A stretch of 23,372 bases of DNA from positions 1 to 23,372 of the forward strand of contig JAEZFY010000223.1 in NCBI GenBank assembly GCA_023417265.1, in the 5' to 3' direction. Source of the stretch: Actinomycetes bacterium (GTDB taxonomy: Bacteria; Actinomycetota; Acidimicrobiia; Acidimicrobiales; Ilumatobacteraceae). The position numbers and the translations under genes are program-made. This document shows, piece by piece, positions 1-6,534 of this stretch. Each line of letters opens with the position of its first letter. Position 1 is the first letter of the stretch. Under the pieces are notes generated by a model. The model was not told the DNA's origin. It saw nothing but the letters and a program-made list of their open reading frames with translations, and did no database searches.

Positions 1-82
1 ATCGGCACCGCGGATCGCGAACGTCCACGTAGATCGGCACGAAGCGACACGGGTTGGCACAGGTCGTCACAACAGGACGTCG

Positions 83-127
83 TTCGGGACGTGGAGGCCG
101 GAGGTTCAAATCCTCTCACCCCGACCA
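83..127 (+). pseudogene. 3' half of tRNA-Pro(CGG), probable integration scar
   Basis: Bases 83-89 read TTCGGGA, the tRNA-Pro anticodon loop with anticodon CGG at 85-87. A five-base variable region follows, then a T arm (stem 100-104 / 112-116, loop TTCAAAT), a seven-base acceptor strand CACCCCG (117-123), discriminator A and an encoded CCA (125-127). The 5' half is not credible: the anticodon stem (78-82 with 90-94) pairs at only three of five positions and no D arm is visible. Bases 50-56 would still pair at six of seven positions with the acceptor strand. This pattern fits a tRNA 3' end displaced by an integrative element lying to the left; a decayed tRNA gene is the alternative. The tRNA-Lys in this window does not encode CCA. 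Confidence 0.7.
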
Positions 128-134
128 CGAAATG

Positions 135-184
135 CCTGGTCACGGCACTTGCGAGAGCAAGCCGGGCCAGGCGTTCGGCGTTTT
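135..184 (+). terminator. Long hairpin behind the tRNA-Pro fragment, probable terminator
   Basis: An outer stem (from CCTGG at 135 to CCAGG ending at 171, with one bulge and one G-T pair) encloses a perfect inner stem CTTGC-GAGA-GCAAG. A short T run (181-184) follows about ten bases later. It would terminate the original tRNA-Pro transcript, which suggests that the sequence right of about 83 is native chromosome. No gene is visible between 185 and 340. Confidence 0.5.
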
Positions 185-340
185 CGTCGAGGTCTCCTAC
201 TCGCTGGAGACGCCCGGGCGAATCCGATGATTGCCCGGGCACTGGCTCGACTCAGCGGACATGATGCCGGTTTGCGATGGGCGGTGCGCTGGCCGGGGCC
301 ATGGCCGTGCGTCGCCTTGCCCGGTCGGCGATTTCGGCGG

Positions 341-853
341 TCAGCTGGCTGGCGTGTCGGCGCGGTCGCCGGTCGGTTCGTCGGCGGTGTCGGGGCTGTG
401 CTCAATTTCGCTGTCGTCGAGCACGTTGGGGGCGTCCTTTGGCTGCACCGGGTCGACGACGGTCTGCGCGAAGCCCTCGGTGTACGTGTCGCCGGCGGCG
501 ACCGCGGTGGCGGCCCGACGCAGGCGCAGGGCGTCGAGCGGCTTGACGAGCCACCCCTCGGCACCCGAACGGCGGGCGAGGTGTACGTCGGCGTAGCGGT
601 CGAGCAGCATCAGCACCGGCACGTGGGGGAGCACGCCCGCCGACTCGTCATGGCGCAGGTCCATCGTGACCGCCATCCCGCCCATCGACCCGATCTGCAG
701 GTCGAGCACCGCCAGGTCGGGCAGGTTGGCCGTGGCGGTCTTCGACACGACGCGCCCCTCGCGGCACACCGTGAACGACGTGTCGGGCCCGCCGAGCGCG
801 GCCGTGACCTCGTCGACGATCCAATCCGCGTCGGTGGCAAGCAGGATGTGCAC
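341..853 (-). CDS. Divergent receiver-domain (response regulator-like) protein
   Basis: A 170-residue protein from a GTG start at 853, with the start chosen because the receiver fold begins at once (VHILLATDADW). Residues 1-120 resemble a CheY-type receiver: D51 in VLDLQI is the likely phospho-acceptor and K104-P105 is the conserved lysine motif. Two usual positions are changed: the acidic pair near the N-terminus reads T7-D8 instead of D-D, and the Thr/Ser that follows beta-4 is L84. Residues 121-170 form an acidic, probably disordered tail, and there is no DNA-binding output domain. It starts 23 bp after the stop of the upstream ArsA-like gene on the same strand, so it is probably the third gene of that operon. 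It may signal by protein contact or be a pseudo-receiver; the partner is unknown. Confidence 0.72.
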   Translation of the reverse strand: MHILLATDADWIVDEVTAALGGPDTSFTVCREGRVVSKTATANLPDLAVLDLQIGSMGGMAVTMDLRHDESAGVLPHVPVLMLLDRYADVHLARRSGAEGWLVKPLDALRLRRAATAVAAGDTYTEGFAQTVVDPVQPKDAPNVLDDSEIEHSPDTADEPTGDRADTPAS

Positions 854-876
854 GCTGCGATGGTACCTACGCCGGT

Positions 877-1950
877 TCAGCGGCCGAACATCGCCGCCGC
901 CAGGGCGTCGAGCGTGGCCGAGCCGTGGACGTCGGTGGCCAAGCGGGGGACCTCGACGATCGGCGGGCGCCCGGGCCGCGTGAGCGGCTCGATCGCAGCC
1001 CGCTCGGCCTGTGCTCGGGCGGCGAGGTCGGCGAGGTTGCTCCACAACGCGCGCGCGCTGGCGTCCGACGCTTCCGGCAGTTCGGCGGGCGAGGCGCCGA
1101 AGCGCGGCAGGACGCGGTTGACGATCGTGGCGGCGACGGCGAAGTCGCGAGCGCTGAGCTGGTCGGCGAACCACGCTGCTTCGGCGACCGCGTCGGGTCG
1201 CGGGGAGGCCACGAGCACGAACCGAGTGATGTCGGCGTGGAGCAGCCCGGTCACCGCCTCGGCGCGCTCGCGGAACCCCTGCTCCATGCCGGCGAAGGCC
1301 TGGAAGAAGGCGACCGTGTCGGCGAGCACGTCGCCCCCGACGACCTTGCCGACCGCCTTCAACAGCGGCTGGGTGGCCACACCGACGACGCGCAGGCTCG
1401 CCCGGGTCGGGAGCATCATTATGCGGAACAGCGGGTGGTTCAGGAATCGCGTCAGCACACCGGGCGCTTCGAGGAATTCGAGGGCGTGCCGCGACGGCGG
1501 TGTGTCGACGACGACGAGGTCGAAGCGCGGGTCGCCGTGAAGCTCGTACAACGCTTCCGATGCCATGTATTCCTGCGTGCCGCCGAGCGCCCCGGCAATG
1601 TTGCCGAAGAACGGGTTGGCGACGATCCGGTCGGCTTGCTCGGCGCTGCCGGCATGGTGCCGGACGACGCGTTCGAACATCGCCGGGGTGTCGAGCATCG
1701 TCGCCCACAGCGCGCCCGTCGCCCCGGCGACCTCGATCGGTTGCGGCTCGCCGGTCAGGCCGCCCGGTAGCCCGAGCGCGTCGGCGAGCCTACGCGCCGG
1801 ATCGATCGTGACCACCACGACCTGGCGCCCCCGCCGGGCGGCCTCGCGTCCGAGCACGGCCGCGACGGTCGTCTTGCCGACGCCGCCCGACCCGCAGCAC
1901 ACGATCACGCCGGCCTCGTCGACGAGCGTGCTGACCGATGCGTGCGTCAT
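877..1950 (-). CDS. ArsA/GET3-family ATPase, second gene of pair
   Basis: A 357-residue P-loop ATPase of the ArsA/GET3 (SIMIBI) class. The P-loop GSGGVGKTT occupies residues 20-28; the switch-II-like stretch is DTPPSRHALEFL from D149. Family members dimerise around ATP and use a signature lysine at the second P-loop position; here that residue is S21. A hydrophobic, Met- and Phe-rich segment in the middle (around 160-230) could correspond to the client-binding or membrane-facing region. Its ATG (1950-1948) overlaps the stop of the upstream ArsA-like gene in an ATGA, implying translational coupling. The arrangement recalls the paired Rv3679/Rv3680 ATPases of Mycobacterium tuberculosis. There are no arsenical-pump neighbours, so an arsenite role is unlikely. 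Confidence 0.85.
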   Translation of the reverse strand: MTHASVSTLVDEAGVIVCCGSGGVGKTTVAAVLGREAARRGRQVVVVTIDPARRLADALGLPGGLTGEPQPIEVAGATGALWATMLDTPAMFERVVRHHAGSAEQADRIVANPFFGNIAGALGGTQEYMASEALYELHGDPRFDLVVVDTPPSRHALEFLEAPGVLTRFLNHPLFRIMMLPTRASLRVVGVATQPLLKAVGKVVGGDVLADTVAFFQAFAGMEQGFRERAEAVTGLLHADITRFVLVASPRPDAVAEAAWFADQLSARDFAVAATIVNRVLPRFGASPAELPEASDASARALWSNLADLAARAQAERAAIEPLTRPGRPPIVEVPRLATDVHGSATLDALAAAMFGR

Positions 1951-2801
1951 GCGACCTCGCCGGCGAGTGCGGCGATCGCGTCGGGGTCGAGCGCGCCGAC
2001 GTCGGGCAGCACCATGATCGGCAGGGCCATCGCTGCGTCGAGCCGGGCGAGCTGGGCGGCCTGGCTCGCCCGCCGCTGGGTGCGATAGCGCGCCGCCGCC
2101 CGGGCCGCGGCCACCTGGCCGCCCGGGCCGTCGAGCTCGACGGTGTCAGGGTCGGGGAGCGCCGGCCCGGTGTCGACGGCGTTGACGACCACCGCGGCGA
2201 GCTGTACGCCGGCGCGGTCCTCGACCAGGTCGGACGTCTCGATCAGCTCGTCGACGGGCGTGTGCTCGGCGAGCGTGACGAGCACGACCCGGCAGCGGGC
2301 CGGGTCGGTCAACATCGCCGTGACGTCGGCGGCCTGGCTGTGCACCGGCCCGCTGCGCATCGTGGCCAACAGCCCGGCCGGCGAGGTCAGGAGCGTCACC
2401 GCATGCCCGGCGGCAGGGCCATCGACGAGGATCAGGTCGTAGTTGCCGGAGCGTTCGAGCTGTTTGATCTTGCCGAGCACCACGAGGTCGTCGATGCCGG
2501 GCGCGGCCGCGCTGACCACGTCGATCACCCCGCTCGCGGCGAGCCGCTTGGCGACCCGGGCGAACCCGTGGTCGACGAGGTACTCGGCGAGCGCCGCGCC
2601 CGGTGACAGGTGGACGACCTCGACCTTGGGGGTGGTTCCGAGCAGCTCGCCGAGCCCGGGCTTGCCGTCGAGTTCGACGGCGAGCACACGAAGCCCACTG
2701 GCGGCCGCCGCACGTGCGAGAACTGCCGTTACCGTGGTCTTGCCGACGCCGCCCTTGCCGGCCACGATCACGACCCCCGCCCCCGCGGTGAGTGTGGTCA
2801 C
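1947..2801 (-). CDS. ArsA/GET3-family ATPase, first gene of pair
   Basis: A 284-residue P-loop ATPase with the deviant Walker A GKGGVGKTT at 15-23, including signature lysine K16, and a VDGPAAGH switch-II-like motif near 126-133. It is shorter than its downstream partner and has VDG where that protein has VDT. I chose the GTG at 2801 because it places the P-loop 14 residues from the N-terminus as is normal for the family; a GTG at 2816 would add five residues. The long upstream open frame on this strand is only a shadow of the NfeD and dut genes. With the next gene (ATGA overlap) it probably forms a heterodimer in which only this subunit supplies a signature lysine. Known actinobacterial pairs are linked to envelope or stress functions; the actual client here is unknown. 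Confidence 0.85.
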   Translation of the reverse strand: MTTLTAGAGVVIVAGKGGVGKTTVTAVLARAAAASGLRVLAVELDGKPGLGELLGTTPKVEVVHLSPGAALAEYLVDHGFARVAKRLAASGVIDVVSAAAPGIDDLVVLGKIKQLERSGNYDLILVDGPAAGHAVTLLTSPAGLLATMRSGPVHSQAADVTAMLTDPARCRVVLVTLAEHTPVDELIETSDLVEDRAGVQLAAVVVNAVDTGPALPDPDTVELDGPGGQVAAARAAARYRTQRRASQAAQLARLDAAMALPIMVLPDVGALDPDAIAALAGEVA

Positions 2802-2822
2802 CGGAGCCGAACCCACCGAAGC

Positions 2823-4223
2823 ATGACGAATCGAACCCACTTGCTGCGCAGAGTAGTTGTCGCCCTGGCGGGCGCCGCGGCCGCCGCCGCAGCGCTGGCG
2901 AGCCCCGTGGCGGCGCAAACACCCCCCGCCACGGATGTCGGCACGGTCGACGTGCTCCAGGGCGACGGCCTGTTCGACGACGTCGTCGTCGACGCCATCG
3001 ACGACGCGATCGACAAAGCCGTCGCCGACCAGAGCCAGGCCCTGATCCTGCAGGTCGACTCGCGCGGCGCTGTCGTCGACGCGGCCGACATGGTGGCGGT
3101 GCTCGACCGGATCGCCGCGGCGCCCGTGGCGATCGGCGTGTGGGTCGGCCCCACCGGGGCGCGCCTGTACGGCAGCCCGGCCCAGATCCTCGCCGTCGCC
3201 GACGTCACCGGCATGGCGCCCGGCGCCCGGGTCGGCAACGTCGGGCCGGCGCTCAGCGACACGCACCCGCTCCCGGCCGGTTTGCGGGCGCTGCGCGAGG
3301 ACACCGCCGGGCTGGCCGACGCCCGCGAGCTGGGTGTGTTCCAGCAGCGCATCTCCGACGAGGGCATCGCCACGATCCGCAACATGGTGGAAGCGCTCGA
3401 CGGCTACACCCACACCGCGCCCGACGGCGCCAGCTACACGCTCGACACCACTGCCGAGGAAGTCACCGACTCGGGCACCGTGCAGCGCACCACGATCGCC
3501 ACCACCCGGTTCGCCAAGCTCGGCCTCGTCGAGCAGTTGTTCCACACGGTCGCCAGCCCCGAGGTCGCCTACCTCCTGCTGCTCACCGGCCTGGCGCTGT
3601 TGATCTTCGAGTTCTTCACGGCCGGCGTCGGCGTGGTCGGTGTGATCGGCGCGGCCAGCGTGATCCTGGCCGGTTACGGGCTGGCCGAACTGCCGACGCG
3701 CTGGTGGGCGCTCGGCCTGCTGCTGGCGGCGATGGTCGCGTTTGCGGTCGACGTCCAGGTCGGCATTCCCCGGTTCTGGACGGGGTTCGGGATCGTGCTC
3801 ACGATCGTCGGCAGCTTCTGGCTGTTCGCCCCCGTCGAAGGCACGTCGCTGCGGCCGTCGTGGCTGTCGCTGGTGGCCGGTGTCGGCGGGATCATGCTCG
3901 GCTTCATCGTCGGTATGCCGTCGATGACGCGCACCCGCTTCGCCACCCCCACGGTCGGGCGCGAGTGGATGGTGGGCGCCGAGGGCGTCGCCGTCAGCGC
4001 GATCGACCCCGACGGCGTCGTCCGGGTGGGCGCCGCCGAATGGCGGGCCCGCACCAACCGGGCCACGTCGATCGCCGCCGGCGAAGGTCTCCGGGTGGCC
4101 GCCATCGACGGCGTCACGCTCGAGGTCGAACCGCTCGAAGGCGCCGCCAAGGACTACCGCGAGATGCGCAAGTCCCGCGACGCCGACGACACGGCCGACG
4201 CCGCGCACGAGTCGCCCGCCTAG
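2823..4223 (+). CDS. NfeD-family membrane protein with degenerate ClpP-like domain
   Basis: A 466-residue protein. The N-terminus is a signal peptide (basic start, Ala/Val-rich core, likely cleavage near residues 31-32). Residues about 40-200 form a ClpP/crotonase-type domain as in long NfeD proteins, followed by several membrane helices (about 248-365) and a C-terminal NfeD OB-fold (about 378-437; WMVGAEGVAVSAI and VEP endings). Long NfeD members such as Pyrococcus PH1510 are serine proteases with a Ser-Lys dyad. Here the active-site region reads GARLYGSPAQ, with Gly at the expected Ser and Ser one place on, and there is no lysine at all between residues 66 and 231. It is therefore probably a pseudoprotease or scaffold for membrane quality control. 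It is divergent from the ArsA-like operon and 10 bp upstream of dut. Confidence 0.85.
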   Translation: MTNRTHLLRRVVVALAGAAAAAAALASPVAAQTPPATDVGTVDVLQGDGLFDDVVVDAIDDAIDKAVADQSQALILQVDSRGAVVDAADMVAVLDRIAAAPVAIGVWVGPTGARLYGSPAQILAVADVTGMAPGARVGNVGPALSDTHPLPAGLRALREDTAGLADARELGVFQQRISDEGIATIRNMVEALDGYTHTAPDGASYTLDTTAEEVTDSGTVQRTTIATTRFAKLGLVEQLFHTVASPEVAYLLLLTGLALLIFEFFTAGVGVVGVIGAASVILAGYGLAELPTRWWALGLLLAAMVAFAVDVQVGIPRFWTGFGIVLTIVGSFWLFAPVEGTSLRPSWLSLVAGVGGIMLGFIVGMPSMTRTRFATPTVGREWMVGAEGVAVSAIDPDGVVRVGAAEWRARTNRATSIAAGEGLRVAAIDGVTLEVEPLEGAAKDYREMRKSRDADDTADAAHESPA

Positions 4224-4233
4224 TCTCCGGGCG

Positions 4234-4671
4234 ATGTCGATCGCCCTTCCCGTCCAACGCCTCGACCCCGATCTCGCCCTGCCGGCGTACGCCCATCCGG
4301 GTGATGCCGGGCTCGACCTCGTCGCCCGCGAAGACGGCGTCGTGCCGGCCGGCGGGGGGCGGCTGCTGATGCCGACCGGCATCGCGGTGGCGATCCCGCC
4401 CGGCTGCTGCGGGCTGGTGTTGCCACGCTCGGGCCTGGCGCTCAAGCACGGGGTGACGGTCGCCAACGCGCCGGGCCTGATCGACGCCGGTTATCGCGGC
4501 GAGATCAAGGCGATCCTGCTCAACACCAACCCGACCGACGACTACCAGGTGCACCGCGGCGACCGCATCGCCCAGCTCCTGATCCAGCGCTTCGAGGCGA
4601 TCGAGTGGGCCGAGGTCGACTCGCTCGAGGGCTACGACCGGGGCGGCGGGTTCGGCCACTCCGGCCGCTGA
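4234..4671 (+). CDS. dut: dUTP diphosphatase (dUTPase)
   Basis: A 145-residue trimeric-type dUTPase that hydrolyses dUTP to dUMP and pyrophosphate, keeping uracil out of DNA and supplying dUMP for thymidylate synthesis. All five motifs are present: HPGDAGLDL (21-29), PRSGLALKHGV (64-74), APGLIDAGYRGEI (79-91) with catalytic D85 and Tyr87, RGDRIAQLLIQRF (108-120), and the C-terminal RGGGFGHSG (136-144), which is slightly divergent from the usual RGxGGFGSTG because of a one-residue shortening and His in place of Ser. Full length for the family. It begins 10 bp after the NfeD stop, so the two are probably co-transcribed. Expected to be cytosolic. Confidence 0.95.
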   Translation: MSIALPVQRLDPDLALPAYAHPGDAGLDLVAREDGVVPAGGGRLLMPTGIAVAIPPGCCGLVLPRSGLALKHGVTVANAPGLIDAGYRGEIKAILLNTNPTDDYQVHRGDRIAQLLIQRFEAIEWAEVDSLEGYDRGGGFGHSGR

Positions 4672-4700
4672 CCCGGCCCCCGGAGTGCACGCGGGTCAGC
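4667..4700. terminator. Bidirectional hairpin spanning two convergent stop codons
   Basis: A perfect 9-bp inverted repeat, GCTGACCCG (4667-4675) and CGGGTCAGC (4692-4700), with a 16-base loop. The dut stop codon lies in the left arm and the stop of the convergent cyclophilin gene lies in the right arm. There is no T tract, as is common in high-GC actinobacteria. Probably ends both transcripts. Confidence 0.5.
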
Positions 4701-5580
4701 TCTCGGTGATCGTCACCGATTCGATCGTGACGTCCTTCGCCGGGGGGACACCGTTCGATGCCGGGTCGGGGTTGCCCGCCGCCTCGAGCGCCGGAATCGT
4801 GTCGTCGAGGCCCTCGGTGACCTGGCCGAACACCGAATACGCGGGCGGCAGGTCGTAGTCGGCGAGCATCACGAAGAACTGGCTGCCGTTGGTGTTCGGG
4901 CCGGCGTTGGCCATCGCCAGGACGCCCTTGGCGTAGGGGCTCGGCTCGGTGGGCAGCTCGTCGGGGAACGAGTAGCCCGGCCCGCCGCTGCCGGTGCCGG
5001 TCGGATCGCCGCACTGGGCCATGAAGCCGGGGATGATGCGGTGGCACGCGATGCCGTCGAAGTAGTGGTAGCGGGCGAGCGTGACGAAGTTGTTGACGGT
5101 GAGCGGGGCCCGGTCGGCGTACAGCTCGACGGTCAGGGTGCCTTCCGACGTGACGATCTCGGCGGTGTAGCTCTTGGTCGCGTCGATGCACATCGGCTGG
5201 GCGACGCTGAACTCGCGCTGTTGCTCGGCCGACCCGTCGGCGGGTGGGCATTCGTCGGGCGCCGGCACCGCGGCGGGTGTGCTGTCCGCGGCGGGGGTGG
5301 ACTCGGGGGCGGCCGACTCGGTGGGCGCCACGCTCACCGCCGGATTCTCGCTGGTGACCGGGGGGAGGGTCAGTTCGGTGATCGAGCCGGCATCGTCGTC
5401 GTCGCCGTCGAAGGCGCCACCGATCCAGGCGATCACCACGACTGCGGCGAACGCGGCGAGGATTGCCGCGCCCCACTTCACCGTGTTGCGCTTGACCGAC
5501 GCCTTGCGCAGCTCCTGCTGCTCCTCGACCCGGCGCAGGGCGCGGTTGGCCTTCTGACGTTCACGCTTGGCGGTACCCAC
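4696..5580 (-). CDS. Membrane-anchored cyclophilin-type peptidyl-prolyl isomerase
   Basis: A 294-residue protein from a GTG start. Layout: a basic cytosolic N-terminus rich in Arg, Lys and Gln (1-34), one membrane helix (about 36-57), an acidic then Pro/Thr/Ser/Ala-rich linker (58-110), and an extracytoplasmic cyclophilin domain (about 138-293). The domain shows VNNFVTLARYHYFDG, the catalytic HR at 180-181 followed by IIPGFM, GDPTGTGSGGPGY, and MANAGPNTNGSQFF. It would catalyse proline cis-trans isomerisation outside the membrane. The only four cysteines (111, 131, 179, 190) all lie outside the membrane, two of them flanking the HRIIPGFM stretch, so disulphides are plausible. It starts 43 bp after the histidine phosphatase on the same strand. 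Confidence 0.93.
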   Translation of the reverse strand: MGTAKRERQKANRALRRVEEQQELRKASVKRNTVKWGAAILAAFAAVVVIAWIGGAFDGDDDDAGSITELTLPPVTSENPAVSVAPTESAAPESTPAADSTPAAVPAPDECPPADGSAEQQREFSVAQPMCIDATKSYTAEIVTSEGTLTVELYADRAPLTVNNFVTLARYHYFDGIACHRIIPGFMAQCGDPTGTGSGGPGYSFPDELPTEPSPYAKGVLAMANAGPNTNGSQFFVMLADYDLPPAYSVFGQVTEGLDDTIPALEAAGNPDPASNGVPPAKDVTIESVTITES

Positions 5581-5623
5581 GGCGGCGGAGGCTATCGGCC
5601 GGTGCGCGGCCGCGGAGGCCAGG

Positions 5624-6250
5624 TCAGTCGGCGACCGGCGCCTCGGACGGCGTCTCCAGCGCGTACCCGGCCTCGCCGCTCGGGTCGAACGCGGGGCCGA
5701 CCTCGAGCCGGTCGGGGTGCACGTCGAGCCACACCCCGCCGAGATTGGGGATCCGGTGGTCGTCGTGGCCGAGATGGTGCACGAGCGTGCGGATCACGCC
5801 CGAGTGGGCGACGATCAGCGCCGGCCCGGCAGCCGTCGTGGCGATCTCGTGCAGTGCGGGCACGACCCGGGCCACCACCGCGTCGAACGGTTCGAAGCTC
5901 GGCGGGCGCCGACGCGCGCCGAGGAAGCCCGGCCACGCCTGCTCGATCTCGGCGCTGGTGAGCCCCTGCCACTCGCCGACGTCGGCCTCGCGGAGCCTGG
6001 CCTCACGCTGCACGTCACCGAGGCCGAGCGCGGCGGCGAGGATCGACGCCGTCTCGAACGCCCGGGCGAGGTCGCTCGACCACACCCCGGCGAAGCGCTC
6101 AGGACGGGTGGCCAGCACCGCACCGACGAAGCGGGCCTGCGACCGGCCGAGCTCGCTGAGCGGCGAGTCGGCCACGCCCTGCCACCGCTGCACGGCGTTC
6201 CATTCGCTCTGGCCGTGGCGAAGGAGGAGGATGCTTGCCGGGTCGGGCAC
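5624..6250 (-). CDS. Histidine phosphatase family protein (phosphoglycerate mutase-like)
   Basis: A 208-residue protein of the branch-1 histidine phosphatase superfamily, from a GTG start at 6250. It has the RHG motif at 11-13 with H12 as the phospho-accepting histidine, S/R residues in SSDLARAFETA (R63), the acidic residue in LREADVGEWQG (E88), and the second histidine in VAHSGVIR (H149). No signal peptide or membrane helix. Members hydrolyse varied phospho-compounds (2,3-bisphosphoglycerate, cobalamin intermediates, sugar phosphates), so the substrate cannot be named. It is divergent from the MoaD-like gene with only 41 bp between starts, and is followed on the same strand by the cyclophilin gene. 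Confidence 0.9.
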   Translation of the reverse strand: MPDPASILLLRHGQSEWNAVQRWQGVADSPLSELGRSQARFVGAVLATRPERFAGVWSSDLARAFETASILAAALGLGDVQREARLREADVGEWQGLTSAEIEQAWPGFLGARRRPPSFEPFDAVVARVVPALHEIATTAAGPALIVAHSGVIRTLVHHLGHDDHRIPNLGGVWLDVHPDRLEVGPAFDPSGEAGYALETPSEAPVAD

Positions 6251-6291
6251 GGCGGCGCACGCTACCCGGCCAGGGGGTTAGCGTTGGCCCC

Positions 6292-6534
6292 ATGCCGATC
6301 GTGCGTCTCTTCGCCGCCGCTCGGGTGGCCGCGGGAACCGGGCGCGACGAGCTGCCCGGTGGTACCGTCAGCGAAGTGCTGGACGAGGCCGTGAAGCGTT
6401 ACGGGCAAGGATTCGCCGACGTGCTCGGGGGCTGTCGCGTCTGGGTCAACGGCGATGCCGCCGCGGCCGGCGACCCGGTCGGGCCGCACGACGAGTTGGC
6501 GGTGCTCCCGCCCGTGTCCGGTGGCTGCCGATGA
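6292..6534 (+). CDS. MoaD/ThiS-family ubiquitin-like protein
   Basis: An 80-residue beta-grasp protein resembling the small subunit of molybdopterin synthase or ThiS. Supporting features are the short N-terminal strand (PIVRLFAAARVAAG), the TVSEVLDEAVKRYG helix region, the VWVNGD strand, and DELAVLPPVSGG near the end. In MoaD and ThiS the protein ends in Gly-Gly, which is adenylated and thiocarboxylated. Here two residues follow, giving GGCR. The ATG of the next gene overlaps this stop codon (ATGA at 6531-6534), so the extension lies in the overlap region. No other molybdopterin or thiamine gene is in the window. It could supply sulphur to another pathway, need trimming, or have lost the function. 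Confidence 0.8.
   Translation: MPIVRLFAAARVAAGTGRDELPGGTVSEVLDEAVKRYGQGFADVLGGCRVWVNGDAAAAGDPVGPHDELAVLPPVSGGCR

Noticed and set aside
50..124. A complete tRNA-Pro using bases 50-56 as the 5' acceptor strand
   Set aside because: Six of seven acceptor pairs form and the length is right, but there is no D arm and two of five anticodon-stem pairs fail; I kept only the 3' half.
2802..4466. Long upstream extension of the first ArsA-like frame on the minus strand
   Set aside because: It is antisense to the NfeD and dut genes and has low-complexity composition; the ATPase domain begins at about 2760.
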